64,000 nt of DNA from Bradyrhizobium sp. LHD-71 (GTDB taxonomy: Bacteria > Pseudomonadota > Alphaproteobacteria > Rhizobiales > Xanthobacteraceae). The position numbers were made by a program, and so were the translations under genes. Location: the NCBI RefSeq assembly GCF_031157255.1, contig NZ_JAVIFX010000033.1, positions 26,860-90,859 of the forward strand, read 5' to 3'. Positions within the stretch are counted from its first letter, which is position 1, and the number at the start of each line of letters is the position of its first letter. The notes below the pieces were generated by a model. It was not told the origin of the DNA. It saw nothing but the letters and a program-made list of their open reading frames with translations, and searched no databases. Shown here piece after piece: positions 46,018 through 61,026 of the stretch.

Positions 46018-47754
46018 CTAGTGGGGCGTCGCGCCCTTCTTGATGGCTTCCTCAAACTGTTCGCGCATGACCGCAAGGCGGCGCGCAACGGCGTCCTCCG
46101 ACGCACCCAGCATTTCCAGCGCACGGCCGCCCAGCTGCAGGCTGGCCTCAAGAGTCTCGGGCACGACCTCTACGGCCCCGAGACGAATGAATCTGCTGGC
46201 GCTCTGGTGATCCACCGCCCGCGCGAGCACCACCGCATCGGCGCGAAATTCCCGGATCGCCCTGATCATCCGCTCGGCGGGTTCGACTTCGTCGAGCGTC
46301 ACGATAAACACGCGCGCGCGTTTTGCGCCTGCCCGTTCCAGCAATTCGGCCCGACTGGCGTCACCGAAATACACCGGCTGACCGGCCTTGCGCTGTTGCT
46401 CGACCACGGCCGCATTCACCTCGAGCGCGAGATATGGCACGTTCTCCGCCGACAGAAGCCCTGCGATCGTCTGTCCGACGCGCCCGAACCCGCCGATGAT
46501 CGCGTGATCGGCGATGCCATCGTCATCAGGTAAGTCTCGCGGCGACGCGTGGTTCGCCTTCTGCTCCAGCCGTTTCCCCACCTGGCGCGCCGCCTGCGCA
46601 AGAGCTGGGGTCACAATCATCGTCAGTGCGATCGTTGCCGTCAGAAACTGAACCGGACCCGGCTCGATCACCCTTCCGGCGGCGGCCACGGCGAGCGCGA
46701 CGAATCCGAATTCACCTGCTTGCGACAGCAGGAGCGCAATCTCAGTCGATTCCGCGCCATCGACACCGAATGCGCGCGCAGCACTCCACAGGATCACGGC
46801 TTTGACGGCGATCACCAGCACCGCGACGCCAAGGATCTGCGGGAGCCATTTGAACAGGAACTCGAGATCGACGGTCATGCCGACGCTGATGAAGAAGAGC
46901 CCTACCAGAAGTCCCTTGAACGGCATCAGATCGATTTCGATCTGGTGACGATATTCGGTCTCCGACAGAATGAGGCCGGCGAGAAACGCGCCAAGCGGCG
47001 CCGACAGGCCCGCGCGCGCCGTGAGAATCGAAAAGCCGACCAGCACCAGCAGCGAGATCGCCATGATCAGCTCGCGGCTGCCCGTCTGCGCCGCCATGCG
47101 GAAAACCGAGCCGAGAGCGTAGCGGCCGATAACGACAATCGCGGCGATCAGGGCAACGCCCTTCGCAAGGGTCCAGCCGAACTCGGCGAGCGTCCCGCCG
47201 CCCGCGCCGAGAAATCCCGTCAGGAACAGCGTCGGGGCTACCATCAAGTCCTGCAGCAGCAGGATCGACAGCGCGACACGGCCTAGGTGCGTCGCAGTTC
47301 GACCTTGGCTCTCGATGATCTGCATGACCACCGCCGTCGACGACATCGCCAGTGCGAGACCGATGACCGTCGCGGCGGCCGGGCCTGAGCCCAGCAGCGC
47401 TGCGCCGATGCCAATTGCCGCGGCGGACATGGCGAACTGGGCGCCTCCGACCAGCACCACGTATTTGCGCAGCAGGGCAAGGCGGCTCCACGACAGCTCG
47501 AGACCAATCAGGAACAGGAGCGCCATGATGCCGAGTTCGGCAAACGGTGCGACGCGCTCCGGATCATCCAAGGTCAGATCGCTGAACCACGGAAGGTCGC
47601 GGCTCAACCGCCCGAAGCCGAATGGCCCGACGGCTATCCCGAGCACGAGGAAGGAAAGGACCTGGCTGACGCCGAAGCGGTGGAGCAGCGGGACCGCCAG
47701 GCCCGCAACGGCGAGAAAGACTAGGAAGTCCTTGATCCAGGCGACATGTTCCAC
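46018..47754 (-). CDS. Monovalent cation:proton antiporter-2 (KefB-like)
   Basis: A 578-residue CPA2 antiporter. About twelve membrane segments occupy residues 1-390, with 'VLGIAVGPFGFGRL', 'LAMSSTAVVMQIIESQGR', 'LQDLMVAPTLFL' and 'LGAFLAGLILSETEYRHQIE'. A cytoplasmic RCK/TrkA-N domain follows at about 415-530, starting 'HAIIGGFGRVGQTIA', which binds a nucleotide ligand. It probably exchanges K+ or Na+ for protons. The GTG at 47754 is preferred; the frame extends upstream without a good site. Confidence 0.9.
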   Translation of the reverse strand: MEHVAWIKDFLVFLAVAGLAVPLLHRFGVSQVLSFLVLGIAVGPFGFGRLSRDLPWFSDLTLDDPERVAPFAELGIMALLFLIGLELSWSRLALLRKYVVLVGGAQFAMSAAAIGIGAALLGSGPAAATVIGLALAMSSTAVVMQIIESQGRTATHLGRVALSILLLQDLMVAPTLFLTGFLGAGGGTLAEFGWTLAKGVALIAAIVVIGRYALGSVFRMAAQTGSRELIMAISLLVLVGFSILTARAGLSAPLGAFLAGLILSETEYRHQIEIDLMPFKGLLVGLFFISVGMTVDLEFLFKWLPQILGVAVLVIAVKAVILWSAARAFGVDGAESTEIALLLSQAGEFGFVALAVAAAGRVIEPGPVQFLTATIALTMIVTPALAQAARQVGKRLEQKANHASPRDLPDDDGIADHAIIGGFGRVGQTIAGLLSAENVPYLALEVNAAVVEQQRKAGQPVYFGDASRAELLERAGAKRARVFIVTLDEVEPAERMIRAIREFRADAVVLARAVDHQSASRFIRLGAVEVVPETLEASLQLGGRALEMLGASEDAVARRLAVMREQFEEAIKKGATPH

Positions 47755-47902
47755 GTCAGGTGTCCTGCGCCGTGCAGCCAGCTCGCGCGGCGCCAGGCGA
47801 CGCAGCAAGTGCGATTGTGGCGAAGGCGGCGAAAGACACAATAAGGCTCAGCGATAGGCACGCAAAGCGACGCCGATCTTTCGAACGGTTACGCCTCCAC
47901 AC

Positions 47903-50560
<2,658 letters not shown>

Positions 50561-50782
50561 TGTCGTCCAATCGCGTCCTGTTCAAAGGCAGGGCTCAAGT
50601 GCGGATGGCTCACGCATCCTGCCCAAACCCGGTGCTGTTCTGCCCATTATTTCCCTAGGCCAACGCTTTTAGCGATGGGGACTGGCGCTGTCCAGAAAAC
50701 GCCTGCCGTCCAAGGGCTTGCAAGAACCGTTGATAAGCCGTTCCGGTTCATGCCGAGGATGGAAACGATCCTCTGACCCTGC

Positions 50783-50788
50783 TATATA
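50783..50788 (+). promoter_or_regulatory. Probable -10 of the gcv operon promoter
   Basis: TATATA, the only good -10 hexamer in the 250-base gap between alaS and the riboswitch, is followed about 40 bases later by the first aptamer. The -35 region is poorly conserved. The rest of 50561-50827 shows no gene. Confidence 0.45.
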
Positions 50789-50827
50789 GGGCCCGTGGCG
50801 GCACGCGGGTAGAACGTGTCCGTCATA

Positions 50828-51023
50828 GCCACGTCGGGAGAGTCCGGCAGCCTTGCAGGCAGTTTGCAAGCAAAGGTGTGCTGGCGCCGAAGGAGCAACC
50901 GCCCCGGAAACTCTCAGGCAAACGGACCGGCTGGCTATACGACATCTGGAAAGAGACGCGGCCGGCCCTCGGTATTCGCGTCCGCCGACGGGATAATACT
51001 CTCAGGCAAAGCGACAGATGGGG
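50828..51023 (+). ncRNA. Tandem glycine riboswitch
   Basis: Two gcvT-type glycine aptamers in series. The first (about 50828-50936) has GGGAGAG, CGCCGAAGGAGCAA, AAACTCTCAGGCAAA and GGACCG. The second (about 50943-51023) has GGAAAGAG, GCCGACGGGATAATA, ACTCTCAGGCAAA and the closing GACAGATG. They are joined by the usual short linker. Glycine binding normally turns expression on; the glycine cleavage genes begin 52 bases downstream. Confidence 0.95.
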
Positions 51024-51074
51024 CTTCGATCGTGATGGGCGGAATGATTCCGCTCGCGCCATCCGGAGCCGCTC

Positions 51075-52220
51075 ATGCTTGCATCCAACGATCAAGGCCT
51101 CAAGCGCACGCCATTGACTGCGCTCAATGTCGCGCGCGGCGGCAAAATGGTTCCGTTCGCGGGCTACGAGATGCCGGTGCAGTTCCCGCCCGGTGTCTTG
51201 AAGGAACACCTGCATACGCGCGCTTCCGCCGGCCTGTTCGACGTCTCGCACATGGGCCAGATCGCCCTTCGCCCCAAATCCGGACGCGTCGAGGACGCAG
51301 CGCGCGCTCTGGAGGCGCTGGTACCGCAGGATCTCCTCAGCGTCGCGCCGAACCGGCAGCGCTACGCGCAGTTCACCAACGCCGCGGGCGGCATCCTTGA
51401 CGACCTGATGGTCGCAAATTTCGGCGACCACCTGTTTCTGGTCGTCAATGCCGCCTGCAAGGCAGAGGATGAGGCGCACCTGCGCAAACACCTCTCCGAC
51501 AGCTGCGTAATCGAAGCTCTGGCCGACCGCGCGCTGATCGCGCTGCAGGGCCCCAAGGCCGAAAGCGTTCTTGAAAAGCACGCACCTGACGTCACCGGCA
51601 TGAGCTTCATGGATGCGGGGCCGCGCAAGGTGATGGGGCTCGAATGCTTTGTCTCGCGCTCGGGCTACACCGGCGAGGATGGGTTCGAGATTTCCGTGCC
51701 GGCAAAGGATGCAGAGACGTTTGCCGCCGCACTGCTCGATGATCCGGCGGTGCTGCCAATCGGGCTCGGCGCGCGCGACAGCCTTCGCCTCGAGGCGGGA
51801 CTTTGCCTTTACGGGCACGACATCGACACGACCACGACACCGGTCGAGGCCAATCTCAACTGGTCGATCCAGAAGAGCCGCCGCTCAGGCGGCGCCCGCG
51901 CCGGCGGCTTTCCCGGCGCCGATATCATCCTGAAGCAATTCGAGGCAGGCGCGCCGCGCAAGCGCGTCGGCATCAAGCCGGAGGGGCGCGCGCCGGTGCG
52001 CGAGAACGCCCAGCTCTACGCCGATGCGACATCGCGCGAGCAGATCGGCACGGTGACGTCGGGCGGCTTTGGCCCCAGCGTGAATGGTCCCGTGGCGATG
52101 GGCTACGTGCCATCGTCGCATGCCTCCGTCGGTACATCCCTGTTCGCCGAAGTGCGCGGCCAGCGGCTGCCGGTTCGGGTCGCGGCCCTTCCCTTCTCAC
52201 CCCACACCTACAAGCGCTGA
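51075..52220 (+). CDS. gcvT: Glycine cleavage system T protein (aminomethyltransferase)
   Basis: A 381-residue T-protein that moves the methylene carbon from the H-protein lipoyl arm to tetrahydrofolate and releases ammonia. It has 'RGGKMVPFAGYEMPVQFPPGVLKEHLHTRASAGLFDVSHMGQI', 'SRSGYTGEDGFEI', and 'GLCLYGHDIDTTTTPVEANLNWSI'. The ATG at 51075 follows CGGAG after the riboswitch. gcvH follows 9 bases after the stop. Confidence 0.97.
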   Translation: MLASNDQGLKRTPLTALNVARGGKMVPFAGYEMPVQFPPGVLKEHLHTRASAGLFDVSHMGQIALRPKSGRVEDAARALEALVPQDLLSVAPNRQRYAQFTNAAGGILDDLMVANFGDHLFLVVNAACKAEDEAHLRKHLSDSCVIEALADRALIALQGPKAESVLEKHAPDVTGMSFMDAGPRKVMGLECFVSRSGYTGEDGFEISVPAKDAETFAAALLDDPAVLPIGLGARDSLRLEAGLCLYGHDIDTTTTPVEANLNWSIQKSRRSGGARAGGFPGADIILKQFEAGAPRKRVGIKPEGRAPVRENAQLYADATSREQIGTVTSGGFGPSVNGPVAMGYVPSSHASVGTSLFAEVRGQRLPVRVAALPFSPHTYKR

Positions 52221-52229
52221 GGATCCCAG

Positions 52230-52595
52230 ATGACCGTCCTTTACACCCCCGATCACGAATGGCTTCGCATCGAGGGCGATGTCGCAACTGTCGGCGTCAC
52301 CGATTACGCGCAGACGCAACTCGGCGACGTGGTGTTCGTCGACCTGCCGAAGGTCGGCCGCGTGGTGAAGAAAGCGGAAGCCGCCGCCGTGGTCGAAAGC
52401 GTCAAGGCGGCGTCGGACGTCTACGCGCCGGTCAGCGGCGAGGTGCTCGAGGTGAACGAGACGCTCGGCGCCGATCCCTCGCTGGTGAATTCAGACCCGG
52501 CCGGCGGCGCCTGGTTCTTCAAGATCCGCATCAGCGACAAGAGCGAGCTCGACGGATTGATGGATGAGGCCGCCTACAAGGCGCACACGGCGTAA
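52230..52595 (+). CDS. gcvH: Glycine cleavage system H protein
   Basis: A 121-residue lipoyl carrier. The lipoylated Lys59 is in [19 protein letters not shown]. It shuttles the aminomethyl group between GcvP, GcvT and the dihydrolipoamide dehydrogenase. It sits between gcvT (9 bases) and gcvP (22 bases). Confidence 0.97.
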   Translation: MTVLYTPDHEWLRIEGDVATVGVTDYAQTQLGDVVFVDLPKVGRVVKKAEAAAVVESVKAASDVYAPVSGEVLEVNETLGADPSLVNSDPAGGAWFFKIRISDKSELDGLMDEAAYKAHTA

Positions 52596-52617
52596 GCGTT
52601 TTCGCAAGGAGACCGAC

Positions 52618-55485
<2,868 letters not shown>

Positions 55486-55776
55486 ACGGGACGTTCTTCG
55501 GTCGTCAGAACGAAGCGCCCCGCTATCGTCATCCCGCTATCATCATTGAGGCCCGGCTTCGCCCCGTACGGCGCCGGGCAGCGCTTCGCAGCCACCGACA
55601 GAGCGTAACGCCGCGTACAAACAGACGCGGCGGGCGCCGCGTGACGTCGGGCAACTCGACGCCACACGGCACCCGCCGGTTTTCTTGCGGCCCTGAAGCC
55701 CTCGCGCAATCTCGAAGGCTCAGCGCCGGCAACCTCGTCAACGGCCTGGCGCAGCGCGTCAGGTCGTCAGAGAAAA
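55486..55776. repeat. Non-coding gap with GC-rich inverted repeats
   Basis: The 291 bases between gcvP and recA show no convincing gene. They hold two clear hairpins: GCCCGGC / GCCGGGC (55551-55557, 55573-55579), which may end gcv transcription, and ACGCCGCGT / ACGCGGCG (55608-55616, 55625-55632). The sequence that follows is repeat-like and resembles a dispersed element I recall from Bradyrhizobium intergenic DNA. Short frames on both strands here are rich in Arg and Ala and were not called. Confidence 0.55.
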
Positions 55777-56862
<1,086 letters not shown>

Positions 56863-56948
56863 GGGAGAAGCTCCTTATGAACGGGATTCGCCGCCCCGAC
56901 AACGAAACGGCTGGATGAGTTAAGGGCCAACGTTCGTAGGGACTCTTG

Positions 56949-56980
56949 TACACGATCTGTTCCATGTTCGCAATATGTTC
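56949..56980 (-). promoter_or_regulatory. recA promoter region with LexA (SOS) box
   Basis: GTTC-GCAATAT-GTTC at 56966-56980 fits the alphaproteobacterial LexA box GTTC-N7-GTTC. On the minus strand TTGCGA lies inside it and TACAAG follows 17 bases later, giving a plausible promoter overlapped by the box. A second GTTC (56959-56962) is just beside it. This implies LexA repression of recA. Confidence 0.8.
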
Positions 56981-57139
56981 TTATCGCGACTTGCGCCGTT
57001 CACACGCTATCCCCTAGGTATCCCCAGGATAACTCGCTGCCGCTCCTCATATTTCGAGCGGCGCCTTTTTTGTCGCATCCGACCCGTTGCCAATGGTTCC
57101 CCTTGCCGCAACTATCGGCGCGGGCTGGGGGGCACCTTT

Positions 57140-57373
57140 ATGACGAACGATTTCGCGGCCGAGGCATGCATTGCACTCGTCTCGGTCGAACTTGAGCATA
57201 GCAGAGACGTCACGACTTACATCGTCGGTTGTCAAACGCCGGACGAAGCGAAAGCACTCGTCCTGCAGGAGTATGACTCGGAGCCGGACATCAAGATCTT
57301 CGCCTCGAAGCTGTCGGCGGCCGATGCGAGGGAGCTGCAGCTCAGGCCACGCGAGATCCGGCCCTGGCACTGA
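57140..57373 (+). CDS. Small conserved hypothetical protein
   Basis: A 77-residue protein beginning MTNDFAAEACIALVSVELEHSRDVTTYIVG and ending LQLRPREIRPWH. The composition is balanced and amphipathic (SKLSAADARELQ), unlike a chance frame. I recall similar small proteins next to recA in relatives, without a known role. The start at 57140 follows GGGGGGCACC; the frame extends upstream to 56975 but would overlap the recA control region. It is divergent from recA. Confidence 0.7.
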   Translation: MTNDFAAEACIALVSVELEHSRDVTTYIVGCQTPDEAKALVLQEYDSEPDIKIFASKLSAADARELQLRPREIRPWH

Positions 57374-57406
57374 CCGCGCACGAACACGCGGTTCAGCCGT
57401 CCGGCG

Positions 57407-57967
57407 TCAGCGTTCCAGGACCCGCAACTGCGGCCACCTCGATTGCCAACGTCTGCCGCAGACGCGCCGCATGACGACCTCCGGCCTGGTGCGAAACGCA
57501 GGCGTCGGCCGTGCGACCACGCCGATGAGATCGTCAATTCCGTGCGGCGCAATCAATTCGGTCCGGCCGAACTGCCGACGGACCGCGACGGCCGTCGCCG
57601 TCTCCGGCCAACAGGCGACAGCATCTTCCGTATCCAGGTAGGGCGCATCGCCGTTTCGGACATGCATCCTCGCCTGATTCTTGACGTCCCAGACTGTCCG
57701 CGGATCCGTCGCGCGCAGACGCGCTTCGAGCGCGGCATCGTTCGCGCCGCTCGCGTTCGCGGGATCGAAATACGCAACATCGACGTCGTTGCCCCCTTCT
57801 GCAGGCCTGCCGTGCAGCGCATCCCAGACGGCGTTGCGGACAAAGCCGGCCCCGATCCAGCAATCGGGCAGCGACAAGGCCTCGACGAGTTCGAGCACGC
57901 GCATCAACTCCGGTTGACGCTCGATGAAGCCAACGACGTCGTCGATCGATTTCATGACCCCGGCCAT
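57407..57967 (-). CDS. Nucleotidyltransferase-like protein (DUF925)
   Basis: A 186-residue member of the nucleotidyltransferase_6 / DUF925 family. 'WIGAGFVRNAVWDALHG', 'NDVDVAYFDP' (the DxD-like metal site of nucleotidyltransferases) and 'WDVKNQARMHVRNGDAPYLDTEDAVACWPETATAVAVRR' are diagnostic. The substrate is unknown. Start at 57967 or 57955; the second has the better purine-rich context. Confidence 0.85.
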   Translation of the reverse strand: MAGVMKSIDDVVGFIERQPELMRVLELVEALSLPDCWIGAGFVRNAVWDALHGRPAEGGNDVDVAYFDPANASGANDAALEARLRATDPRTVWDVKNQARMHVRNGDAPYLDTEDAVACWPETATAVAVRRQFGRTELIAPHGIDDLIGVVARPTPAFRTRPEVVMRRVCGRRWQSRWPQLRVLER

Positions 57968-58152
57968 CGCCCGCGTGATGCGGGCTCCTGCCCTACAGCA
58001 TTCGCCAGTCTACTCGATTTGAATCACATCGCAGCCATGCGAACCTGCGTGTGCACGATGCGGAACGCACGGCGGCAAATTCGCCCCGCCACTTGCCGAC
58101 GACGATTTTCGTCTTACGCTGGTTACGACGTCAACATGAGTGAGCGCCGGCG

Positions 58153-58833
58153 ATGCTGCCTGACTGGGAAATCCTCCTGCGCCTTGCCGCGGCTGCGGGT
58201 CTTGGCAGCCTGATCGGCTTTGAGCGCGAGCGATTGCTATGGGCCGCGGGCATTCGAACGCACATGCTTGTGTGCGTCGGGTCGTGCCTGTTCATGATCG
58301 TCTCCGCCTTCGGCTTCGCCGACGCGGTGAGAAACCCGAACGTTGTGCTCGATCCATCGCGCGTTGCGGCGCAGGTCGTCTCCGGCATCGGCTTTCTCGG
58401 CGCCGGATCCATTCTGTTGCGAAACGAGGTGGTGAAGGGGCTGACGACCGCAGCGAGCATCTGGAGCGTTGCGGCGATCGGACTTGCGGTCGGTGGCGGC
58501 CTATACTTCGCCGCCGCAGCGTCCACCGTCATCATTCTGGTGATTCTCGCGGGCGTGAAGCCGCTCGAGGAAGCCTACCGCGCCCGCAACCAGAGCTGCC
58601 GCATGCATATCGAGTGCGAAAAGGGCAACGGCTTCTCGGCGGAACTGCTCCGCCAAACGCTAAAGCTGCGGCCAAGCCAGATCAAGCGCTTCGTCGTGGA
58701 GCGGCAGGATCCCGACGGCGACACCGTCAGCGTGCTCGTCAGCAAGGTCTCGGCCGAGGATATCCGCTCCTTCGCCGCCCGCCTGAAGGAACTGGACAGC
58801 GTCCGCAACGTCGTCATGGTCGGCCGCAGTTAA
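58153..58833 (+). CDS. MgtC/SapB family membrane protein
   Basis: A 226-residue protein with about four or five N-terminal membrane segments and a soluble ACT-like C-terminal domain from about residue 145. 'AAAGLGSLIGFERE', 'GIRTHMLVCVGS' and 'VVSGIGFLGAGSILLRNEVVKGLTTAASIW' are the MgtC signature. Family members act in magnesium homeostasis and inhibition of ATP synthase in pathogens; the role here is not known. The ATG follows GCCGGCG, a weak site. Confidence 0.9.
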   Translation: MLPDWEILLRLAAAAGLGSLIGFERERLLWAAGIRTHMLVCVGSCLFMIVSAFGFADAVRNPNVVLDPSRVAAQVVSGIGFLGAGSILLRNEVVKGLTTAASIWSVAAIGLAVGGGLYFAAAASTVIILVILAGVKPLEEAYRARNQSCRMHIECEKGNGFSAELLRQTLKLRPSQIKRFVVERQDPDGDTVSVLVSKVSAEDIRSFAARLKELDSVRNVVMVGRS

Positions 58834-58859
58834 GGGCGAGAAAGCGTCATCCGGCGGCG

Positions 58860-58970
58860 CTAACCGACACGGCAGCTCTTCGGACCGTCGTTGTCCCAGA
58901 CCCAGCCGCACTTGGTGCATCCACCGGAGGACAGCGCGGCAAGCAAGACGAGCGTGAGCAGAATACGCAT
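58860..58970 (-). CDS. Tiny lipoprotein
   Basis: A 36-residue precursor beginning MRILLTLVLLAALSSGGC, a lipobox with the Cys at position 18, followed by a short Cys/Trp-rich mature part (TKCGWVWDNDGPKSC). The mature peptide would be only about 19 residues. Very similar mini-lipoproteins occur in Bradyrhizobium relatives (recalled). The start at 58970 gives a normal signal; the longer frame to 59042 does not. Confidence 0.65.
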   Translation of the reverse strand: MRILLTLVLLAALSSGGCTKCGWVWDNDGPKSCRVG

Positions 58971-59076
58971 GCTGAAATCCCCCAGAGGGGCGATCCTATC
59001 GCCGACGAGGACGATCGCCAACGGGCTTCTTAAGCCGATCAATCCGAGTTCTTGACTCTCGCCACCTCGGGCCAGG

Positions 59077-59100
59077 CGATCAGTCGAGCGATCAGTCGAG
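59077..59100. repeat. 12-bp tandem duplication at the pilin gene stop
   Basis: CGATCAGTCGAG occurs twice in a row (59077-59088 and 59089-59100). The second copy holds the pilin stop codon and its last two codons, so the stop region is duplicated. Confidence 0.85.
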
Positions 59101-59250
59101 CGCGCCTGTGGTGTTGAAGGTGTCGCTGATCGCCGAGCTCAAGGCGATAAGCGACGTCACGATCGCCAGCGCAATGCCCGAGGCGACCAGCGCATATTCG
59201 GCCGACGCAGCACCGGATTCGTCGGCAAGGAGATCGGTCAGGCTGCGCAT
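59092..59250 (-). CDS. Flp family type IVb pilin, orphan
   Basis: A 52-residue Flp/Fap pilin: MRSLTDLLADESGAASAEYALVASGIALAI. The short leader ends before a hydrophobic stretch, and ESGAASAEYALV holds the conserved Glu and Tyr of the mature start. It would form tight-adherence (Tad) pili if exported by a cpa/tad apparatus, none of which is near. GAGGAG precedes the ATG. It is too short to stand out by ORF length alone. Confidence 0.85.
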   Translation of the reverse strand: MRSLTDLLADESGAASAEYALVASGIALAIVTSLIALSSAISDTFNTTGALD

Positions 59251-59489
59251 CGGCTCCTCGATCGGCGCGGGATTTCGGCTTGGCTGGGTCAGGAAAAGTT
59301 AGCGCAATAAAGCCTAAGATTGACCCAACAAACACGATGAACGAGCCGTGAAGGCATCAGGGAACCGGCAACGCGAAGCTTGCAGCGTTGCGCACCATCG
59401 CCCCCCTGTTGACCGCTGTCGCATGAGCGTCATGCGACTTGCGAACGAGCCTGCCGCGGCATTAAGAAGGTGGCGGAGAAGAGGCACCC

Positions 59490-60398
59490 ATGAAGATACT
59501 TTCGGCGATCGCCCTTTCACTCCTTCTGTCCGCAAGCTCCGTGGTGTCCGCCGGCCCCGTGCAGGCCCAGACCGTTTCCGATCTGATGGCGCAGATGCGG
59601 GCGAAATGGAACACGCCGACCGAGCCTTTCAGGGTCATCGACAACGTCTACTATGTCGGCACCGCCGGCCTGTCGTCGTTTCTTGTCACCTCGCCGGACG
59701 GCCATGTGCTGATCGACACCGGCCTCCCCGAAGCGACGCCGCTGATCAAGACGAACATCGACAAGCTCGGCTTCAAGCTCGCCGACATCAAGGTCCTGCT
59801 CAACACCCATGCGCATCTCGACCACACCGGCGGGCTGGCGGAGTTGAAGAAGGAGACCGGCGCGCAGATGGTCTCGAGCGCCGCCGACAAGCCGCTGCTC
59901 GAGGGTGGCTACTATCCGGGACGGGAAAACGACGCCGAGTTGAAGTTTCCGCCGGTCAAGGTGGATCGTATCGTCGGCGATGGTGAGAAAGTCACCGTCG
60001 GCAAGCTGACGCTGGTCGCTCACATGACGCCCGGCCATTCACCCGGCTGCACCACCTGGACCACGGTCACGCGCGAAAAGCGGTGGAACCACACGGTGGT
60101 ATTCTTCTGCAGCGCGACCGTGGCGGCGAACAGGCTTGTCGGCAGCAACGTCACCTATCCAGGCATCGTCGAGGACTATCGCAAGACGTTCGCGAAGGCC
60201 AAGGGCATCTTCGCCGATGTCTTCCTCGCGCCGCATCCGGAAATGTTCAAGATGGACGAGAAACGGCCGCAGATCGGCAGGTCCGCCTTCAATCCTTTCA
60301 TCAAGGCCGCCGAATTCCACGCCTTCATCCGTGACGCCGAGAAGGCCTTCGACGAGGGCCTTGCAAAGCAGAAGGCCGCAGCCGACGCCGGAGAGTAA
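59490..60398 (+). CDS. Subclass B3 metallo-beta-lactamase
   Basis: A 302-residue exported metallo-hydrolase. The signal peptide ends near residue 26 (VQA-Q). Zinc ligands fit subclass B3: His107, His109, Asp111 and His112 in THAHLDHTGG, His183 in TPGHSPG, and His249 in APHPEMF. 'GLSSFLVTSPDGHVLIDTGLP' and 'GYYPGRE' are typical of the B3 group that includes BJP-1 of Bradyrhizobium. It should hydrolyse beta-lactams in the periplasm; activity is inferred from ligands only. No regulator or ampG-like gene is adjacent. Confidence 0.9.
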   Translation: MKILSAIALSLLLSASSVVSAGPVQAQTVSDLMAQMRAKWNTPTEPFRVIDNVYYVGTAGLSSFLVTSPDGHVLIDTGLPEATPLIKTNIDKLGFKLADIKVLLNTHAHLDHTGGLAELKKETGAQMVSSAADKPLLEGGYYPGRENDAELKFPPVKVDRIVGDGEKVTVGKLTLVAHMTPGHSPGCTTWTTVTREKRWNHTVVFFCSATVAANRLVGSNVTYPGIVEDYRKTFAKAKGIFADVFLAPHPEMFKMDEKRPQIGRSAFNPFIKAAEFHAFIRDAEKAFDEGLAKQKAAADAGE

Positions 60399-60501
60399 TG
60401 GCGAGTGCTCCGTTTCCGAAGTTCGATCCCTTCGCGGGACAACTCTCATGCGAAAGGCGGAAACATAAGGAGCACCAGCAACCTCATGTTTCTAGTTGCG
60501 C

Positions 60502-60906
60502 TCACGCGCGCTGCTTGAGCTTGCTTTTCGCAGCGACCGGCTTCTCCGCTGCGGCCCATTCCATCGTCGGCGCGTAGCGCTGTATAGAGCTGCCCGAGGC
60601 AAGCGGCGGCGCGCCGGGCTTGATCTCCACGCCCATGACGATCCGGGTGGGCCCGAGGCTGATGACGACGATGTCGCGCGTACGCTGGCCGGGGCGCGGC
60701 TGCGCATCTTCGATCACCAGAAGGCCGGGCTCATTGACGCGAAATACGCCTGCGCGATACCACTTCCTTGCGCGCGCTTCCCGAAAATCGTCGACCGGCT
60801 CGCTGGTGAAGGCGATCTGCGCGACCGAAACGCGATAGCCATAACGCGCGATGTGCCCGACGATCTCGGCGTCGGTCATCTGCAATCGTTCGCGTGCTTC
60901 ATTCAT
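60502..60906 (-). CDS. Hypothetical protein
   Basis: A 134-residue soluble protein. It begins MNEARERLQMTDAEIVGHIARYGYRVSVAQIAF, a helix-rich start, and has 'GVFRVNEPGLLVIEDAQPRPGQRTRDIVVISLGPTRIVMGVEI', then a basic tail (KSKLKQRA). I do not recognise the family. The start at 60906 is a choice; 60942 and 60879 are alternatives. It is isolated between the lactamase and the acetyltransferase gene. Confidence 0.6.
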   Translation of the reverse strand: MNEARERLQMTDAEIVGHIARYGYRVSVAQIAFTSEPVDDFREARARKWYRAGVFRVNEPGLLVIEDAQPRPGQRTRDIVVISLGPTRIVMGVEIKPGAPPLASGSSIQRYAPTMEWAAAEKPVAAKSKLKQRA

Positions 60907-61026
60907 TGAGCAGCTCGGACTATCGCTTACGGTTTCAGGCAATCAATGCTGCGAACTTGACAGCGATCTCCGAGGAATCCGTTACCGCGTGTCAAATATA
61001 TTTCGCGGCGGAACCGACCGGCCCGC

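Noticed and set aside
44727..46151. 474-codon minus-strand frame opposite icd
   Set aside because: Antisense shadow of icd, with no family similarity.
50816..51400. 194-codon plus-strand frame over the riboswitch and gcvT start
   Set aside because: The region folds as two glycine aptamers, and gcvT is read in another frame.
60486..60518. Ten-codon plus-strand frame with a nearby AAGGAG
   Set aside because: Too short, and the AAGGAG is badly spaced; no support.
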